The notes beneath the pieces are model-generated. The model searched no databases. It saw only the letters and a program-made list of their open reading frames with translations, and was not told the origin of the DNA. A DNA stretch of 64,000 bases from Rhabdophis nuchalis (Eukaryota; Chordata; Lepidosauria; Squamata; Natricidae). This document shows positions 47,841 through 60,061 of the stretch, one piece after another. The translations under genes were made by a program, and so were the position numbers. Numbering within the stretch: the stretch's first letter is position 1; each line of letters starts with the position of its first letter. Where the stretch lies: contig CM077645.1 in assembly GCA_039707465.1 (NCBI GenBank), positions 145,631,503-145,695,502 of the forward strand, written 5' to 3'.

Positions 47841-48246
47841 CCCACAGTTCATCATGAAGCTTCAAATATTCTGTCATACAAGGCTTTTTAGATCCATACA
47901 GGCTTTCAGATGCAATTCTAAACTGAGTTGCACTTGTAGCTAAAAGTCAGTGTTGGGCATGTAGTTGAGGTATAATATATTCCTATATATACAAATTACC
48001 AAGTGGACCCCTGTATTTTTAATCAGTTCCAATTCCAGATTGTCTTTGAAAGCAGCTCTGAGTGGACCAGATATGTCATTAGTTCTACTCTGACTAGAAG
48101 TATCAGTAACAGATAAAATGTGAAGGATATTTATTTATTTTATTATTTGTTTATATTTAGCCTATGCCAATAGTCTCCAAGAAAGAGTCTGTTGTTTGGC
48201 ATAGCTTTTTTTGCCATTTCTAATATTCAAATTCCAAGTAATAACA
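47841..48246. other. Intronic sequence, nothing recognised
   Basis: Unique sequence. CCCTGTATTTTTAATCAGTT to CAGCTCTGAG at about 48008-48060 may continue the LINE scrap to the left, but I cannot support it firmly. Confidence 0.4.
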
Positions 48247-48273
48247 CTGTGTGTGTGTGTGTGTGTATAATTT

Positions 48274-48364
<91 letters not shown>
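48247..48364 (+). repeat. GT then long AT dinucleotide microsatellite
   Basis: About ten GT units are followed, after a short AATTTAAATT spacer, by an AT run of about 85 bases (48279-48363). It directly abuts the 3' end of the L1 at 48365, so it was probably the target or grew from the L1 tail region. Confidence 0.95.
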
Positions 48365-48367
<3 letters not shown>

Positions 48368-49806
48368 ATTGAAAAAGTTTTATTCAAACCAATTTTCCTC
48401 CTTTTTACCCCCAACATATAATATAAATCACATACCAATACTATAACCCCTCCCCTCCCCCTGTCTTAAAATTAATTTGTCATTCCAGTATTGTATCCCC
48501 TCACCTCCAAACAATCATAATGTAAATCTCTCTTAAAGTAAGAATATCCCATTAACCCCATCTTCTCAAATAATTAAAGATATATAAATCATAATATAAT
48601 TAATTTTTTTTCCCCTAGACATAACCCCCACCCTCCACCCTAACCCTCCCCCACCTCCCATACAAACCCACCCCCCTGACTTCCGCTATACACCAGTCTA
48701 ATAATTCCAAACATCCCATATAATATTTGCTCTATTCACATTGTTTCAGTCACATATCACCCTATCAATCTAAACATTCTTACCTAAAGGCTACATAGTA
48801 CTTCCTGGTCTGATATCTATTCTGTATATAATCAATCCATTTTGCCCATTCCTGTGTATAATTCTCCTGTTTCTGATCTTTTAAAAAAGCTGAGATTTTT
48901 GCCATTTCGGCAAACCCCGCCACTTTTTAAATCCATTGATCAATTGCCGGTAAGAAATCTTTTTTCCAATGTTGAGCAATCAACAACCTCGCTGCTGTAA
49001 CCATATACAAAATCAATTTTGTTTCCCCTTTAGTATAATCCTTGATTATACCCAGTAAAAACATTTGCGGGGTAAATTGTATTCTTTTCTTAAACACATT
49101 TTGCATAACCCACCATACTTTTATCCAAAAAGCTTTAACCTTATTACAAGTCCACCATACATGAAAAAAAGTAGCATCTAAACACCCGCATCTCCAACAT
49201 TTAGGTTGAGCATTTGGGTACATACATGATAACTTCTTAGGATCTAAATACCATCTATAAAACATTTTATAAAAATTCTCCCTTAAATTCTGTGCCTGCG
49301 TAAATGTAACATTCTGAACCCATATTTTTCCCCACATATCCATCATAACTGGTTCATCAAAATTCTGAGCCCATTTAATCATACAATCCTTCACCAATTC
49401 ACTTTCTGAGTCTCTTTCTAACAATACATTATATATTCTTTTAATATGTTTTGGACTAGTCTCTTTTATCTGCTTGATCAGTTCAGCCTCCTTATCCATA
49501 AAGCCGACCCTGCAGTCTTCTTTCCATCTCTTCTGTAACTGTATGTAATGTAACCAATTTAAAGTGATTCCTGCGTCCAACAATTGTTCCATAGTTTTCA
49601 ATTGCCATTCAACCCCATCAAAAATAAGCACATCTTTATATAAACACCCCCCGAGTGACTTAGTATTTATAATCCACATGGTGTCTGCAAGATCCAACCA
49701 AAACGGTATTTTATAATCCCAATTAGGCCGATGCTTCTTCCATATTCTCATCAAAGCACTTCGGAGAACATGGTTATTAAACACTTTGTCCACCTTGTCT
49801 TCGTAG
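48365..49806 (-). mobile_element. L1 LINE, 5'-truncated, minus strand
   Basis: On the minus strand the end of ORF2 (to 48927) is followed by a 3'UTR of about 560 bases that is G-rich (48600-48690) and ends AATAAAACTTTTTCAATAAA at the AT array. The 5' truncation is at about 49806, next to another short AT run (49813-49831). Target duplications in AT repeats cannot be told apart. The same 3' end motif is on the ORF1-only elements at 10605 and 63528. Confidence 0.88.
48927..49806 (-). pseudogene. L1 ORF2 C-terminal region, 5'-truncated but open
   Basis: An open frame of about 290 codons matches the L1 ORF2 region after the reverse transcriptase. Landmarks are IWKKHRPNW near the start, KDCMIKWAQNFDEPVMMDMW and the cysteine-rich motif CWRCGCLDATFFHVWWTC, then YTKGETKLILYMVTAARLLI and the end AIDQWI. 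The endonuclease and reverse transcriptase domains are missing, so it is inactive. The absence of any stop in 290 codons points to a recent insertion. Confidence 0.9.
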
Positions 49807-49831
49807 AACAGATATTATATATATATATTTT

Positions 49832-50694
49832 TAATCACTTTATTTTTGAAACAATCAGTTCTTTTATATTACAATGTAACTTGTAGGTTTTCAAGTTATG
49901 ACTGAATTATGACTTCTTAGAAGCTCATGAGCAGCTTTTGGAGGAAGTTTGTAACTTTTTAAAAGTGGATAAAGCTTACGTAGAGTCAGAGTCACTCATG
50001 CTTTCCTTGGGCAGTCCTCCAATGAACTGGCATAGGGGTAGGCAGACTGAGGAGAAATGCCTGGAACAGATTTTGAGAGATTGCACAAAGAGTAGATTTA
50101 GCCATCTGCCCAAATGATCTGTCCATCACAGCAATGTTATTCATTATTTTGTTATTAAGTAGTTTTAACTTTTATTCATAGGGGATCTTGAACCAATTCA
50201 TTTTTCATTTGGGGGGGGGGGGCATATGGCAGTTTGACAACCTGAGATATAGCTAAAGTATCTTAGCTTGTACAGGTTATTTTCTTAGCCCTCAGGCCCA
50301 TCAGACTTAATGTTATAAACCTTTCTATGTTTCCATTGTTATAGAATTTTTCTATTTTTTAGAATTTGAAGAGCAATTTCTAACACATTGAAAGCTTAGC
50401 CATAGAGGTCATTGCTAGCTGAACTGTTGTATGATCAAACCTTAGATACAGTACCTGTTTCCCTTTTATTCAAAGGTTTCATCTGTCCTTTCAATTAAAA
50501 TGCTTTGAAATCATTCCCTATAATTGGTAACAACTATTCCCATCCATTTTAACTTGAGGAGAATGGATTTCAGAGAGAATGGAAGAATGGAGAATGTAAT
50601 GACATAGCTTAATAGTGACAAAAGTATGTAAAATGAAATAATTGATATTTAAAAAGTAAACCTATGCCTTATTTTATAAGCCACCTGGGGAAGC
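49832..50694. other. Intronic sequence, nothing recognised
   Basis: Unique sequence with a G12 run at about 50211-50222. Confidence 0.5.
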
Positions 50695-50965
50695 CAAGGG
50701 AAATCATCAAAACTATTAAAAAGCAGAAGTTAGAATATTTTGGACATGTGATGCAACACCTGGAAAAATACACCATACTTAACTTAATCTTCCAGGGAAA
50801 GATTGAAGGCAAATGAGGTCCAGGCAGAAGAAGAACATATATTGTTCATGGCTTCAAAATCTAGGGGACTGGTTTGGACAAAACTCAGCAGCACTTTTCC
50901 GTGAGGCTGTTGATAAAAATAGGATCGCCAACATGATCGCCAACATCTGATTACGAATCTAGCAC
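50695..50965 (+). mobile_element. RTE-type LINE C-terminal fragment, decayed
   Basis: A plus-strand translation, with frame changes, gives KLEYFGHVMQHLEKYT-like sequence, LIFQGKIEGK, GPGRRRTY and HGFKIWGTGLDKTQ, then SVRLLIKIGSPT. This is the pattern of the C-terminus of RTE-group reverse transcriptases ('GHVMR..GKIEG.RGRGR..W'). It is old and has stops. Confidence 0.6.
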
Positions 50966-51041
50966 AAGAAGAACAATGCCTTATTTTAGAGGCATTTCTG
51001 TTCCTCAAAATACTTAGTAATACTTTTGCACTATCACTAGA

Positions 51042-51355
51042 CTAGGGGTGTCAAACTCGATTTTATTGAGCGCCACATCAGGGTTGTATTTGACCTTCAG
51101 GGGGTTTGGTGTGTGGCCAGGGTGGACATGGGCAGCTTGACATCACTCATGTAGGGGGCACGTGTGATGGCCCAAGCACTCTGCCAGCGAAAATGGATCT
51201 CGCAAAGGCCCGTGGCCCTCCTGGGCTCGGTTTTCTCTGGCAGAGGCAACATGGGCCTGTCCTTTGCTGTTTCCAGGTTTGCCCCATGGGCTAGATCTAA
51301 GCACCCCGTGGGCCGGATCCAGCCCCTGGGCCTTGAGTTTGACATTGCTACTGTA
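51042..51355. mobile_element. Non-autonomous hAT-type element
   Basis: AGGGGTGTCAAACTCGATTT at the left and the inverse GCCTTGAGTTTGACATTGCT at the right form terminal repeats. The interior has GGGCCGGATCCAGCCCC and CATGTAGGGGGCACGTGTGA. About 310 bases with no transposase. No clear target duplication remains. Fragments of the family lie at 34985 and 37886. Confidence 0.75.
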
Positions 51356-51544
51356 GACTTATATGGCTGCCTATCTCATATAATGATTTTATCCACAACT
51401 ATCCATAAAAAATAGCTAAAAACAAAAGCATGTTTATATACTATAATTTCTTTAAACTAATGTATAAATGCTGAGTTGTATTCTGGCATCTTTATTATGG
51501 AACATTGTTCTGATTTCTTAAAATCACATAATTCAAACAATTAT
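51356..51544. other. Intronic sequence, nothing recognised
   Basis: Short unique spacer. Confidence 0.5.
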
Positions 51545-51655
51545 CTAATGTTTCTCAACATTGGCAATTTCAGAATTCAGTATGCTGGCTGGGGGATTCT
51601 GGAAGTTGAAGTCCAGACATCTTAAATTTGCTAAGGTTGAAAAACACTGATCTAA
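51545..51655. mobile_element. Palindromic hAT-type miniature element, decayed half
   Basis: TTCTCAACATTGGCAATTTC, GGGGGATTCTGGAAGTTGAA, GTCCAGACATCTTAAATTTG and CTAAGGTTGAAAAACACTGA follow the order of the hairpin family, but the left arm is largely lost. Confidence 0.6.
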
Positions 51656-53321
51656 AATAAATCAAACCATAGCAGACATGATTTTATGCTAGAGTTTAAA
51701 AGGGTATTAACAAATTAAGCAGATTAAAATTTAAAATAAAAGGCCAATATAATTGCTAGGAATGTGAGTGAGTGATGTTTTACTTCAGAAAGTGAGAGAT
51801 AATGCCAAAGAGCCACATAGTAAAATATACTTCTGTTTTAGATTGCCAGAATGAAGTTTACATAGTCCACTGTGGCATTTAAATTTAATCTCCAAGTAGC
51901 CAGACAGAGTGACTTTTGCAGGAAAAATGTATTCTTTTTTAGGTTGCTCTTAGTACTAAAAATAAACGCTGGCAGGATTTCAAGGGCTTTATCGTGTTGA
52001 TTAAAATAGTCTGTTATTAATTAAACTGAGATGAGTAAAGTGGTAGCAGACTATTTTGTGAAATCCCAGAAAATTAAATGACCTTGATATAATACTGTTG
52101 TTTTCTTAAGATGGCTGGTTCTTTCTCTATCTGCTTCTTGGAGTTCTGAATATATCCTACTTTAAATAAGTGTGAAAAGTAATGTATTTATATATGAGAG
52201 GGTTGTCATGAAAGGTTGCTAGCAGTTCCACAAGAGAAATGATTGGAAATGATGGTAAAACTAGTTCAATTTTACTTACTGACCACTTTGCCTATCAACC
52301 ATGACACCAGTCCCATTGTAGTTGCTAAATGAAGTGTATTTATGTATGTTGATGTAACAAACATTTATTTTCCTTTTAAAAATTCATTAATTTTAAAGTA
52401 ATGGGAAATACAGGCAAGGCATATGATGTTATAATAGCTAATCAGCAATAGTATATTACGCTCATTTAGCAATTTACTGGATATGTGAAAATTCCAAAAC
52501 AACACTCTGATCTTTCCTAGATAACGGACACCGGGTGTTCTCAGTTAGCCACAATAGTGACAAAATAATGTAACATGTCCCATGACATTATAGTTCAAGA
52601 TCCGCCTCTTGGCATGTGCTTCATAAACATGCAGACTTTGCATTGTGACATGTGATTTGTTACTTGCCCTCTTTGATGACAATTTGATGAATACTCAGGT
52701 TTATTTGTTTTTTAAGAGTATTTACATTTATTTTTAAAATAAAATAAAAGCAATAAAATATTTTTTATTTTTAAAATAAAATAAAAATAATAAAATATTT
52801 AGAGAATCTCATGCAATAACACCAAGGTCTTGCAAGATGGCAGATTATAAGGGCATTATGATTTTTATGCAAACTAGGTATTTTGAACTGAAAGAGAGGT
52901 AAATTTGTTTCAAAGCACATAATAAAAAGCAATTTGATATATGATTCATACATACATAAATAACCAATAGAGTAAAAAATGGTAATACAAATAGCCAAGA
53001 TTACAAGTAGCTAATGGTTAAAACCTAATTTTGAAACAATTTCTAGATAGGATTTGATAATGAATAAAATTTCAAACTTTTATTTTTGATTGAACAATTG
53101 AACCAAACAATTTAACAGATAATTATTTTTAGCAATGCATGGTTTTTTTCATTATAGCTGAAATTGACATGAAAAAATACACCCTAACATATTTTAATAA
53201 TTTTTATTTAGTTCTTGAAACTTATAATATTTGTTTTAATAGTAAAATTGTTCATTGGAAAAAAATTGAATCAGTTGATTGTTTGATTATAAATAGCCAA
53301 ATCATGGTACTCAAGTTGGTT
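51656..53321. other. Intronic sequence with regulatory candidates and one miniature-element scrap
   Basis: Stretches at about 51830-52160 and 52510-52690 are complex and repeat-free and contain homeodomain-type cores (TATTAATTAA at about 52015). They are candidates for conserved non-coding elements. At 52225-52345 a degraded fragment of the GACC-motif miniature element is present (TTACTGACCACTTTGCCTAT). AAAATAAAATAAAA low complexity lies at 52733-52800. Confidence 0.4.
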
Positions 53322-53552
53322 AATAGTAATAGCACTTGGACTTATATACCACTTCCTGGTGCTTTATAACCTTCTCTAAGCAGTTTACAGAGTCAATATA
53401 TTGCCCCAACAGTCTGGGCTCTCATTTTACTGACCTTGGTAGGATGGAAGGTTGAGTCAATCTTGAGCTGGTGAGAATCAAACTAATGAACTGCTGGTAA
53501 CCGGAATTAGCCTGCAATACTGCGTTCTAATCACTGCGCCACTAAAGCTCTG
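53322..53552 (-). mobile_element. tRNA-derived SINE with MIR/L2-like tail, minus strand
   Basis: The inverse of the SINE at 37615: tail TTATATACCACTTCCTGGTG and CTCTAAGCAGTTTACAGAGT, body CCCAACAGTCTGGGCTCTCA and GACCTTGGTAGGATGGAAGG, and head TGCGTTCTAATCACTGCGCC. Confidence 0.8.
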
Positions 53553-53729
53553 AACCAAGAATTAATTTTTTTTTAAAAAACTGTAGAACTACTGTTGACC
53601 TTTTTATTGAAACAATAAAACTACACATCTATTAAAATAGGCCACACTAAGTCAATTTCCGTAATCACTTTTTGTTCTTAGGTGCAAAGAATATGAAGTT
53701 GTTATTCTATGGGATGGATAGAAGGAAGG

Positions 53730-53812
53730 AAGGAGATAGATGGACAGACAGACATGAAACATACACATATAGTCAGTCATACAGAGATAGAGGTAGATAG
53801 ATAGATATTGTA
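53730..53812 (+). repeat. Compound GGAA / GACA / GATA microsatellite
   Basis: GAAGGAAGGAAGGAGATAGA, then GACAGACAGACA, then GGTAGATAGATAGATA within 80 bases. GATA-type arrays are frequent in snakes. Confidence 0.85.
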
Positions 53813-56800
53813 CCTCTATAATTCACTCCAAATTGATTTTTTAAAATATACCATATGTTATATTCACTTTCAGATGCATGCAGATGTTTCTGTTTAAAAC
53901 ATTTTACTTATGCTTTTCCATCATCTTTCCCACTAGAAGGCTTGCTGGGCCATGCTGGCTGCTGATTCATTTGTTACATCTTGAATGATGTCTCTTGCCT
54001 CATCCCTGCTGAGGCTGAGATGAAAGCAGATGCTGTTCATTATACAACGTAATCCGAATCCTTAGATTTCAGTTTGACCTGGCAGGATTTATGTCAGTAG
54101 AACTCTGATGTTTTCTCTGCTGCACAATTGTTTGGAGATTTTTTTTTTTTTTTTTTTTGCATCTCATATTGTTTCTGAAACATGTTTTGTAAAAATCAGA
54201 CAGTTTTGAGACTTTCATCTGACCACCCTGATCATTTCTGAATTCTTAATGTATGTATTGTTTATCTAAATCTATAATATTTCCATAATGGAATAGCTTA
54301 TTGTGTTAAATGATGAAATACATTGGAACAGTTGAAATGTTTTGCAAAGATATGTCAATTGGGATCCCAGCACAGGAGGAGTTTAAAGTTTCAAACAGAA
54401 TTTTGTTCCAGTAGTTGTTCTCGTTTTCATGATTTTATAACTTTACTTTGCTGAAATATTTATTTGTTAATGTCGGCTAAATTATTGATTCTCACTTTAT
54501 TCTGAAACATTTGTCTAGGAGAAAAATTTCAGAGTCTGAGTGCAAGCCATCTTATGCCTAGACCTGTGCTGGATCTTCTAGGGTGGTAGGACAGATTTTT
54601 ATTCAGCTAGAATTACAACCCTTCTGTCTTACAGATGAAGGGGTAGATTTAGCCATAGTTATATGATACAGTAGATATATGATAGGTCAGACAGTTACAG
54701 ATTTTTCACAAATACATGTATTACACATTAATTATTGTAATAGTAAGAAGCTGTATAATTGAAGTCCACCTTTTCATTCAGAATAATTTATTTGGATTAT
54801 ATTCTTATGGATCAATTATATATTTAGCAGCTCCCTAATGTATTTCTTAGAAATAAAACTACACAAAGAAACTAGAAATGAGAGAGAAATCTAAATTGAC
54901 ATTTATTTCAATTCCAATTTGAATGGTTTACTCTTCCCTTTAGCAACAGTAGTTGTGACCACCTACTAGTATGTATGGCAATGAAAAGGATCACTTACAT
55001 ACAAATTAAGGATTTTTGTCATACTACTGTCCAAGAATGCCAACTCCCTATCCTATGTTTTTATTTGTATGCAGTGGTCTCATTCAAGAATATAGAGATA
55101 TTTTTTCCCATTGTTCTATTCAACAAAAACTAACAGGAAAGGGGGACAAGGGGGCACCAAAGCAATGAGTTAGAAATACTTACAGCAAGGATAAAAGGAG
55201 CGGTTTCTTCCACCCTCCCCCCCAAAAAAACAGGAAAAAGACAGCAGGTTTCCTTTCCAGTACTTTGTAGCTAACTTTGGAATCATCTATAGCATTCAGA
55301 TTCACCACAGCAATCAGAATTGCCATACAATGGTATCAGATTAGGTAATGCCCTCCCTGTCACTTTCCATCCTTTGAGAAAAAGAGATGTTGACATTTTT
55401 CCTCAAGGAGACAGGAGACTATACAAAAGCTTGTTTTACGACTTCCAATCTGACCTTGGCTTCTGATCCATTTCAAAGGAATACATGGATTTTATGTACA
55501 ATATTAGTTCATAGCTGAACTTGAACACCTGACATTTGATCGAATTGCAAATAGCAATTCTCTTTTATCAAAAAGTTGGGCCGTGATTCATTAGTGGTCC
55601 TAGCCTACAGCTTTCTCTTCAAATTTCTTTCACAAACATTACAGAATGTTTAATCCCAGTTCAAAATAATGACTTTTTAATGGAGAGGTGATTTTTTACA
55701 ATTATTTTACTTACATAATTTATTTCTAGAATAAAATCTATATTCCCTTTCTCTTGGGAAAGAAATGTGCAAAATACAATAATGTAGAAAAGAATCTCTG
55801 ATTCTAGCTTTCAAATGTTCTTTTTATGTAAAAAGTATTCTTTCTATAGATTATGAAAGTCTAGATGTAGTTATGGTGTTTGATTAATTTCAGTGCAATA
55901 TTTGATTAGTTTTCTAGAGTAGGATCATTGACAAAATCCTTTAATACTAAATATTTCTTCTTCAGACTTTGTGGGATTATTATTTTAAAGCAGGACAGAT
56001 ATCTATAGAATGTGAACATGTTTCCACTGATTTATTATTGAATAATGGGTTCATATTTCAAAGAATACTTATTTTTGTTTGCTGTGTTCCTTTAGTATGG
56101 AAAATGTCTGAGTAAATAATATGGTGATATCATTGTCCTAGTGTAGTCTCAGATAAAGGATTACAAGGAGGAAATACTATGCTTGTTTCTACTGATAGAT
56201 CTTTTTCACCTATTTAGAATTCTACTCACTTAAAGATATAAATTAAAACATTTACAGAGGCATGCTCGGACTCTTTACCTATAGACATATCTAAACAATA
56301 ATTATCTCTATCTTTACAAGCACTTCCTCATCACTCCTATGTTAAAAGTCTCTGCATCTGCTTAACATCGGTGGGCTGGTTCTGCTTGTCAGCAAGTTGC
56401 TCTTATTTTCTACACCTTTTATTTACTATCATTCTTAAAAGATACTAAGCATTCCCAGATTTTTGGGACTACTTTGCAATCTGTTCCATCTTCATGTAAT
56501 ATTATGACTTTTCAGGGATAAAGAAAGAAATCTGTCCAGAGTCCAATAGAACTGGTAGCAGTCAGAACTTAATTTTTGGTTCAGTTGTGCCTCTGCTGTA
56601 ATATGAGTAGAATGCCATTCTCTGGTGGGAGTTGCAGTAATTTATAGAAATTTCTCCAGAATCAGGAAGATGCAGTGTAAAACAATGTATTTTCAACATG
56701 ACTGAAAAAGCTTCAAAGGAGTGGCGTCAAAGCTTCAGATGAAAAGTGTTAGTATCATCTCTACAAAAATGAGAAATAGTCACATAAATTTAACTTTTAG

Positions 56801-56901
56801 TTTTTTAGATGATTGTTTGAAAGGAGTAATCTGATAGAAAATCTGATGGCAACTGTGGGAGAGAGGTTTTCCTGATTCTTTCTAGAATATCTGTATTATA
56901 G
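53813..56901. other. Intronic sequence, nothing recognised
   Basis: About 3 kb of unique AT-rich sequence. A T21 run lies at about 54139-54159. No exon or dated repeat was recognised. Confidence 0.5.
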
Positions 56902-57577
56902 TGTGACTCGACTACTGTAATGCTCTCTACATGGGGCTCCCCTTGAGGTGCACCCGAAAGCTGCAGCTAGTCCAGAACGCAGCCGCGCGGGTGATTATGG
57001 GAGCGCCTAGACACTCCCACATAACACCTATCCTGTGCGAGCTGCACTGGCTTCCTGTGGTCTTTCGGGTGCGCTTCAAGGTTTTAACGACCATCTTTAA
57101 AGCGCTCCATGGCTCGGGGCCTAGTTATATGCGAGACCGCCTCCTGCCCCATACATCCCTCAGACCGATACGCTCCCACAGAGAGGGCCTCCTCAGGGTG
57201 CCGTCGGCTGGACAATGCCGACTGGCGACACCCAGGGGGAGAGCCTTCTCTGTGGCGGGCCCAGCCCTCTGGAACGACTTACCCCCTGAACTCCGCACCA
57301 TCTCCGACCTCCGCCTCTTCCGCAAGTGTCTGAAGACACACCTATTTCATCTAGCCGGCCTAGCGTAACCTCCATACTGACTATTAGATAGTTTTTAAAC
57401 TTGGGATTTTAATTCGGTTTTTAGCGCAGGGTTTATTTATTTATTAGAATAAGTATTTTAAATTTTATATATTTTATATATTTTGTATGTATTTTAACAT
57501 CCTTGTGCGCCGCCCTGGGTCCTAACAAGGAGAAGGGCGGGGTATAAATTTAATAAAATAAATAAAATAAATTAATC
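56902..57577 (+). mobile_element. L2-clade LINE 3' end
   Basis: Truncated at CTCGACTACTGTAATGCTCT in the LDYCNALYMG region. It carries an open C-terminus to 57368 and a 3'UTR with CGCCCTGGGTCCTAACAAGG, GGGCGGGGTATAAATTTAAT and an AATAAAATAAA tail. The uninterrupted frame suggests that this is one of the youngest L2-type copies in the window. Confidence 0.88.
56931..57368 (+). pseudogene. L2-clade ORF2 C-terminal domain, truncated but open
   Basis: A stop-free stretch of 145 codons with MGLPLRCTRKLQLVQNAAAR, HWLPVVFRVRFKVLTTIFKA, SYMRDRLLPHTSLRPIRSHR and the end LKTHLFHLAGLA. It matches the other copies codon by codon, and its stop gives the true ORF2 end for the family. The catalytic domains are absent. 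Confidence 0.88.
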
Positions 57578-60061
57578 AATAGCTTGTTTTTGGATTCAAT
57601 TTTGTATGCTAAATTGAACCTTCAAAGCATTTCATAGACTTAGAGGCCACCCAACTCTAAAGTCCATAAAGCTCTGGGTGGCCTACAAACAATAAAAGGT
57701 AATAAAACAGTAAGAAAATAGTAAGAATCATACATTATGTATCCAGAAAATTCATCCAAATATTTCAGCTCATTTTTATGCCAATTTTATAATTGTTGCA
57801 ATAAATAAAAGGAACTTTTGCTGCTGCTTTTCAATCAATATTATAGATTGATTAAATACTAAATACTATATTTTATTAAAGCCAAGTTCATTCAGATCAG
57901 TCTGAAAGACCAGATTAGGGGAGGATTGTCATGAAGAATATCTTATCTAGGTGATTGCTTGGAGTTGTAAGTAAATGACTTGATGGTTGAGTAGCTATTT
58001 CCCCTGCACTGTTACCAACCCACATAGCAGACTTAACTTTATGTGGACAAATTAGATACCTGCCCACCACATGTAATGTTATCCCTGACTGTATATCTGA
58101 TTCTGTCTCATTTCTTTTTTATTCTTTATTTAAATGTATGCATGTTTGTCTAAATGCAATATGTTTCTCACATAATTTTTACTGAAAAGGAGAAACTTTA
58201 TTAGAAGAAGAAAAATCAATGACCATTTTTATGCTTTCCTCCTCACTCTGATTAGATTCAGATCATTGGGCTAATAGGTATCACGTTTTCTGTATTTCAG
58301 TTGCTAATTGAATCCATGCCATCTTCAGTTTGCTTATTACTTAAGTGTTAAAAATTCCGTACATAAATGCTAATGTACAACATTTAAGCTCCTTCACCCT
58401 TTTTAAGCTCCTTCACTCTTTTTGGCTGGGACAAATTGCTTCATTGTTCATCCTTGCCATCAGCCTGTGTGGTAAACAGGTAAACAAGTGCAGAAAAGAG
58501 GCAGAGGAAGTTGTGTAACTAAATAAGCTGCCAAATGCATGCCTAACATGTGTGCCATGTAATGCTTGTCATCTCAAATGACTCATTAAAAGGTTTCCCC
58601 CACTGGCGCTTTTGAAGTGTTGTGACAGCTTGAGAGCTTCTATAAATTGTCACAAACAACCCACATGCTGAGATAGCTAATTGCTATTCTGACTTATTAG
58701 GAGTCACTGTGTTAAATAATTTGTCTAGTGTGTGGCTGTTAATAAATAATATGAATAGCATATTCATGACTTGCTGTTGTAATCCAGAGAGATCATTTTG
58801 GATACTGCCATACATTCCAAGCAAAAATGTTTTCCTTTTGAGGTGAACATTATCAGAAATGTATGCTAATTTAAAAAAACAACCTGCAAGGGAGAAAAAT
58901 CAACGAGGAAATTTAAATTTATATATATGGAATCTATGTTTTTAGAGCAAACTGAATGCTGCAGAGTATCAATTCTTTTAAAGAAATTACGATTACTGTG
59001 GAGTATTTTTTCATTAGGTGTTAAAGCAAAAGGGCTTACTGTTATTGAAAAATATTAAGTCAGAAACCTAGAGTTTTAAAGTAGTGAAAATAGATTTCAT
59101 ATTAAGTGAACGTAAAGTCTTTAATTATTTGCTATGAGAAAGAATAATGTAGTTTTTGGAGTTTTTCAGATGTAATAATAAAGTTAATTTGAAACTATTG
59201 TGAATCAAGGCATTAAAGATTCAAACATTTCTTCCATGTACAATAATTTATTCTTTTCTCCACTTGAGGCAAGCCATAATTGGCTGCTTCAAGCAAAATG
59301 GTAAATCAGTTTCTTATGATTCTTGCAAAAAGGACTAAAACAAAGTTACTACTTTAGTTCTATTTTGCAGGATAAACACAGAATTTACAGAATTGGGAAA
59401 GGGGGGGGGGGGAATGCTGCCTGTGTGTCATTTTTTTGGGAATGAAATATCATGTGAGCTCCAAGCTCCTTAAGCCCACATTCTTGTAACACCCAACCAT
59501 TGTATTATCATTTAACAGCTATTCAGTTCTGTAGTAAATGGATATTTATTTTGAAAGAAGAATTCTGATCCTTTTCCAGTAAATGTAGATGCTAAACTTG
59601 GTAGTAACCATGTAGTAACTATGTGCATTTTTCCTGAATATAGGCTTCTGTTTTGTTCTTCTTCAATCTATATGTGTTTCCATTTTATCCCTAATTTAAT
59701 ACATCTTTGTGCTTGCACATTATCACTAGAACAACAGGCAATAAAAATGTCAGAAAACCTAACATGAGGCAGGGAAATTACAAATAGCCACCAGCTGGAA
59801 TGTTTTAAGTTCATTTGGGGTGTGATGGGGGTTGAATTGCAGCATGGTTTACTGCAGTTTGGATTACAACATAGCTTACTTTAATTTAAATGGGAACAGT
59901 TGATTAAATGATTGCTTAATTCAGCTTTAAATGGAAAAAATACTTTCTGTATTTAGAAAGTACAGTACTTATTAACCAAGTGTCATTTGGCCTTGGATGC
60001 AGCTACTGAAGAAAGAATGTATATCAGAAGCTAAAGTGAGGACCTCAGAAATGGACTCTGT
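57578..60061. other. Intronic sequence; regulatory candidate at 58540-58800
   Basis: About 2.5 kb without recognised exons or repeats, except a G12 run at about 59401-59412. The part at 58540-58800 is complex and microsatellite-free, with several TAAT and CAAATGA-like motifs. It can be tested for conservation. Confidence 0.4.

Noticed and set aside
47506..47943. Plus-strand frame of 145 codons and opposite frames of 117-134 codons
   Set aside because: The segment is a GC-rich repeat, frames coexist on both strands, and no motif is recognised.
48247..48364. CRISPR-like or structured array
   Set aside because: It is a simple GT/AT dinucleotide microsatellite without spacers. The genome is vertebrate.
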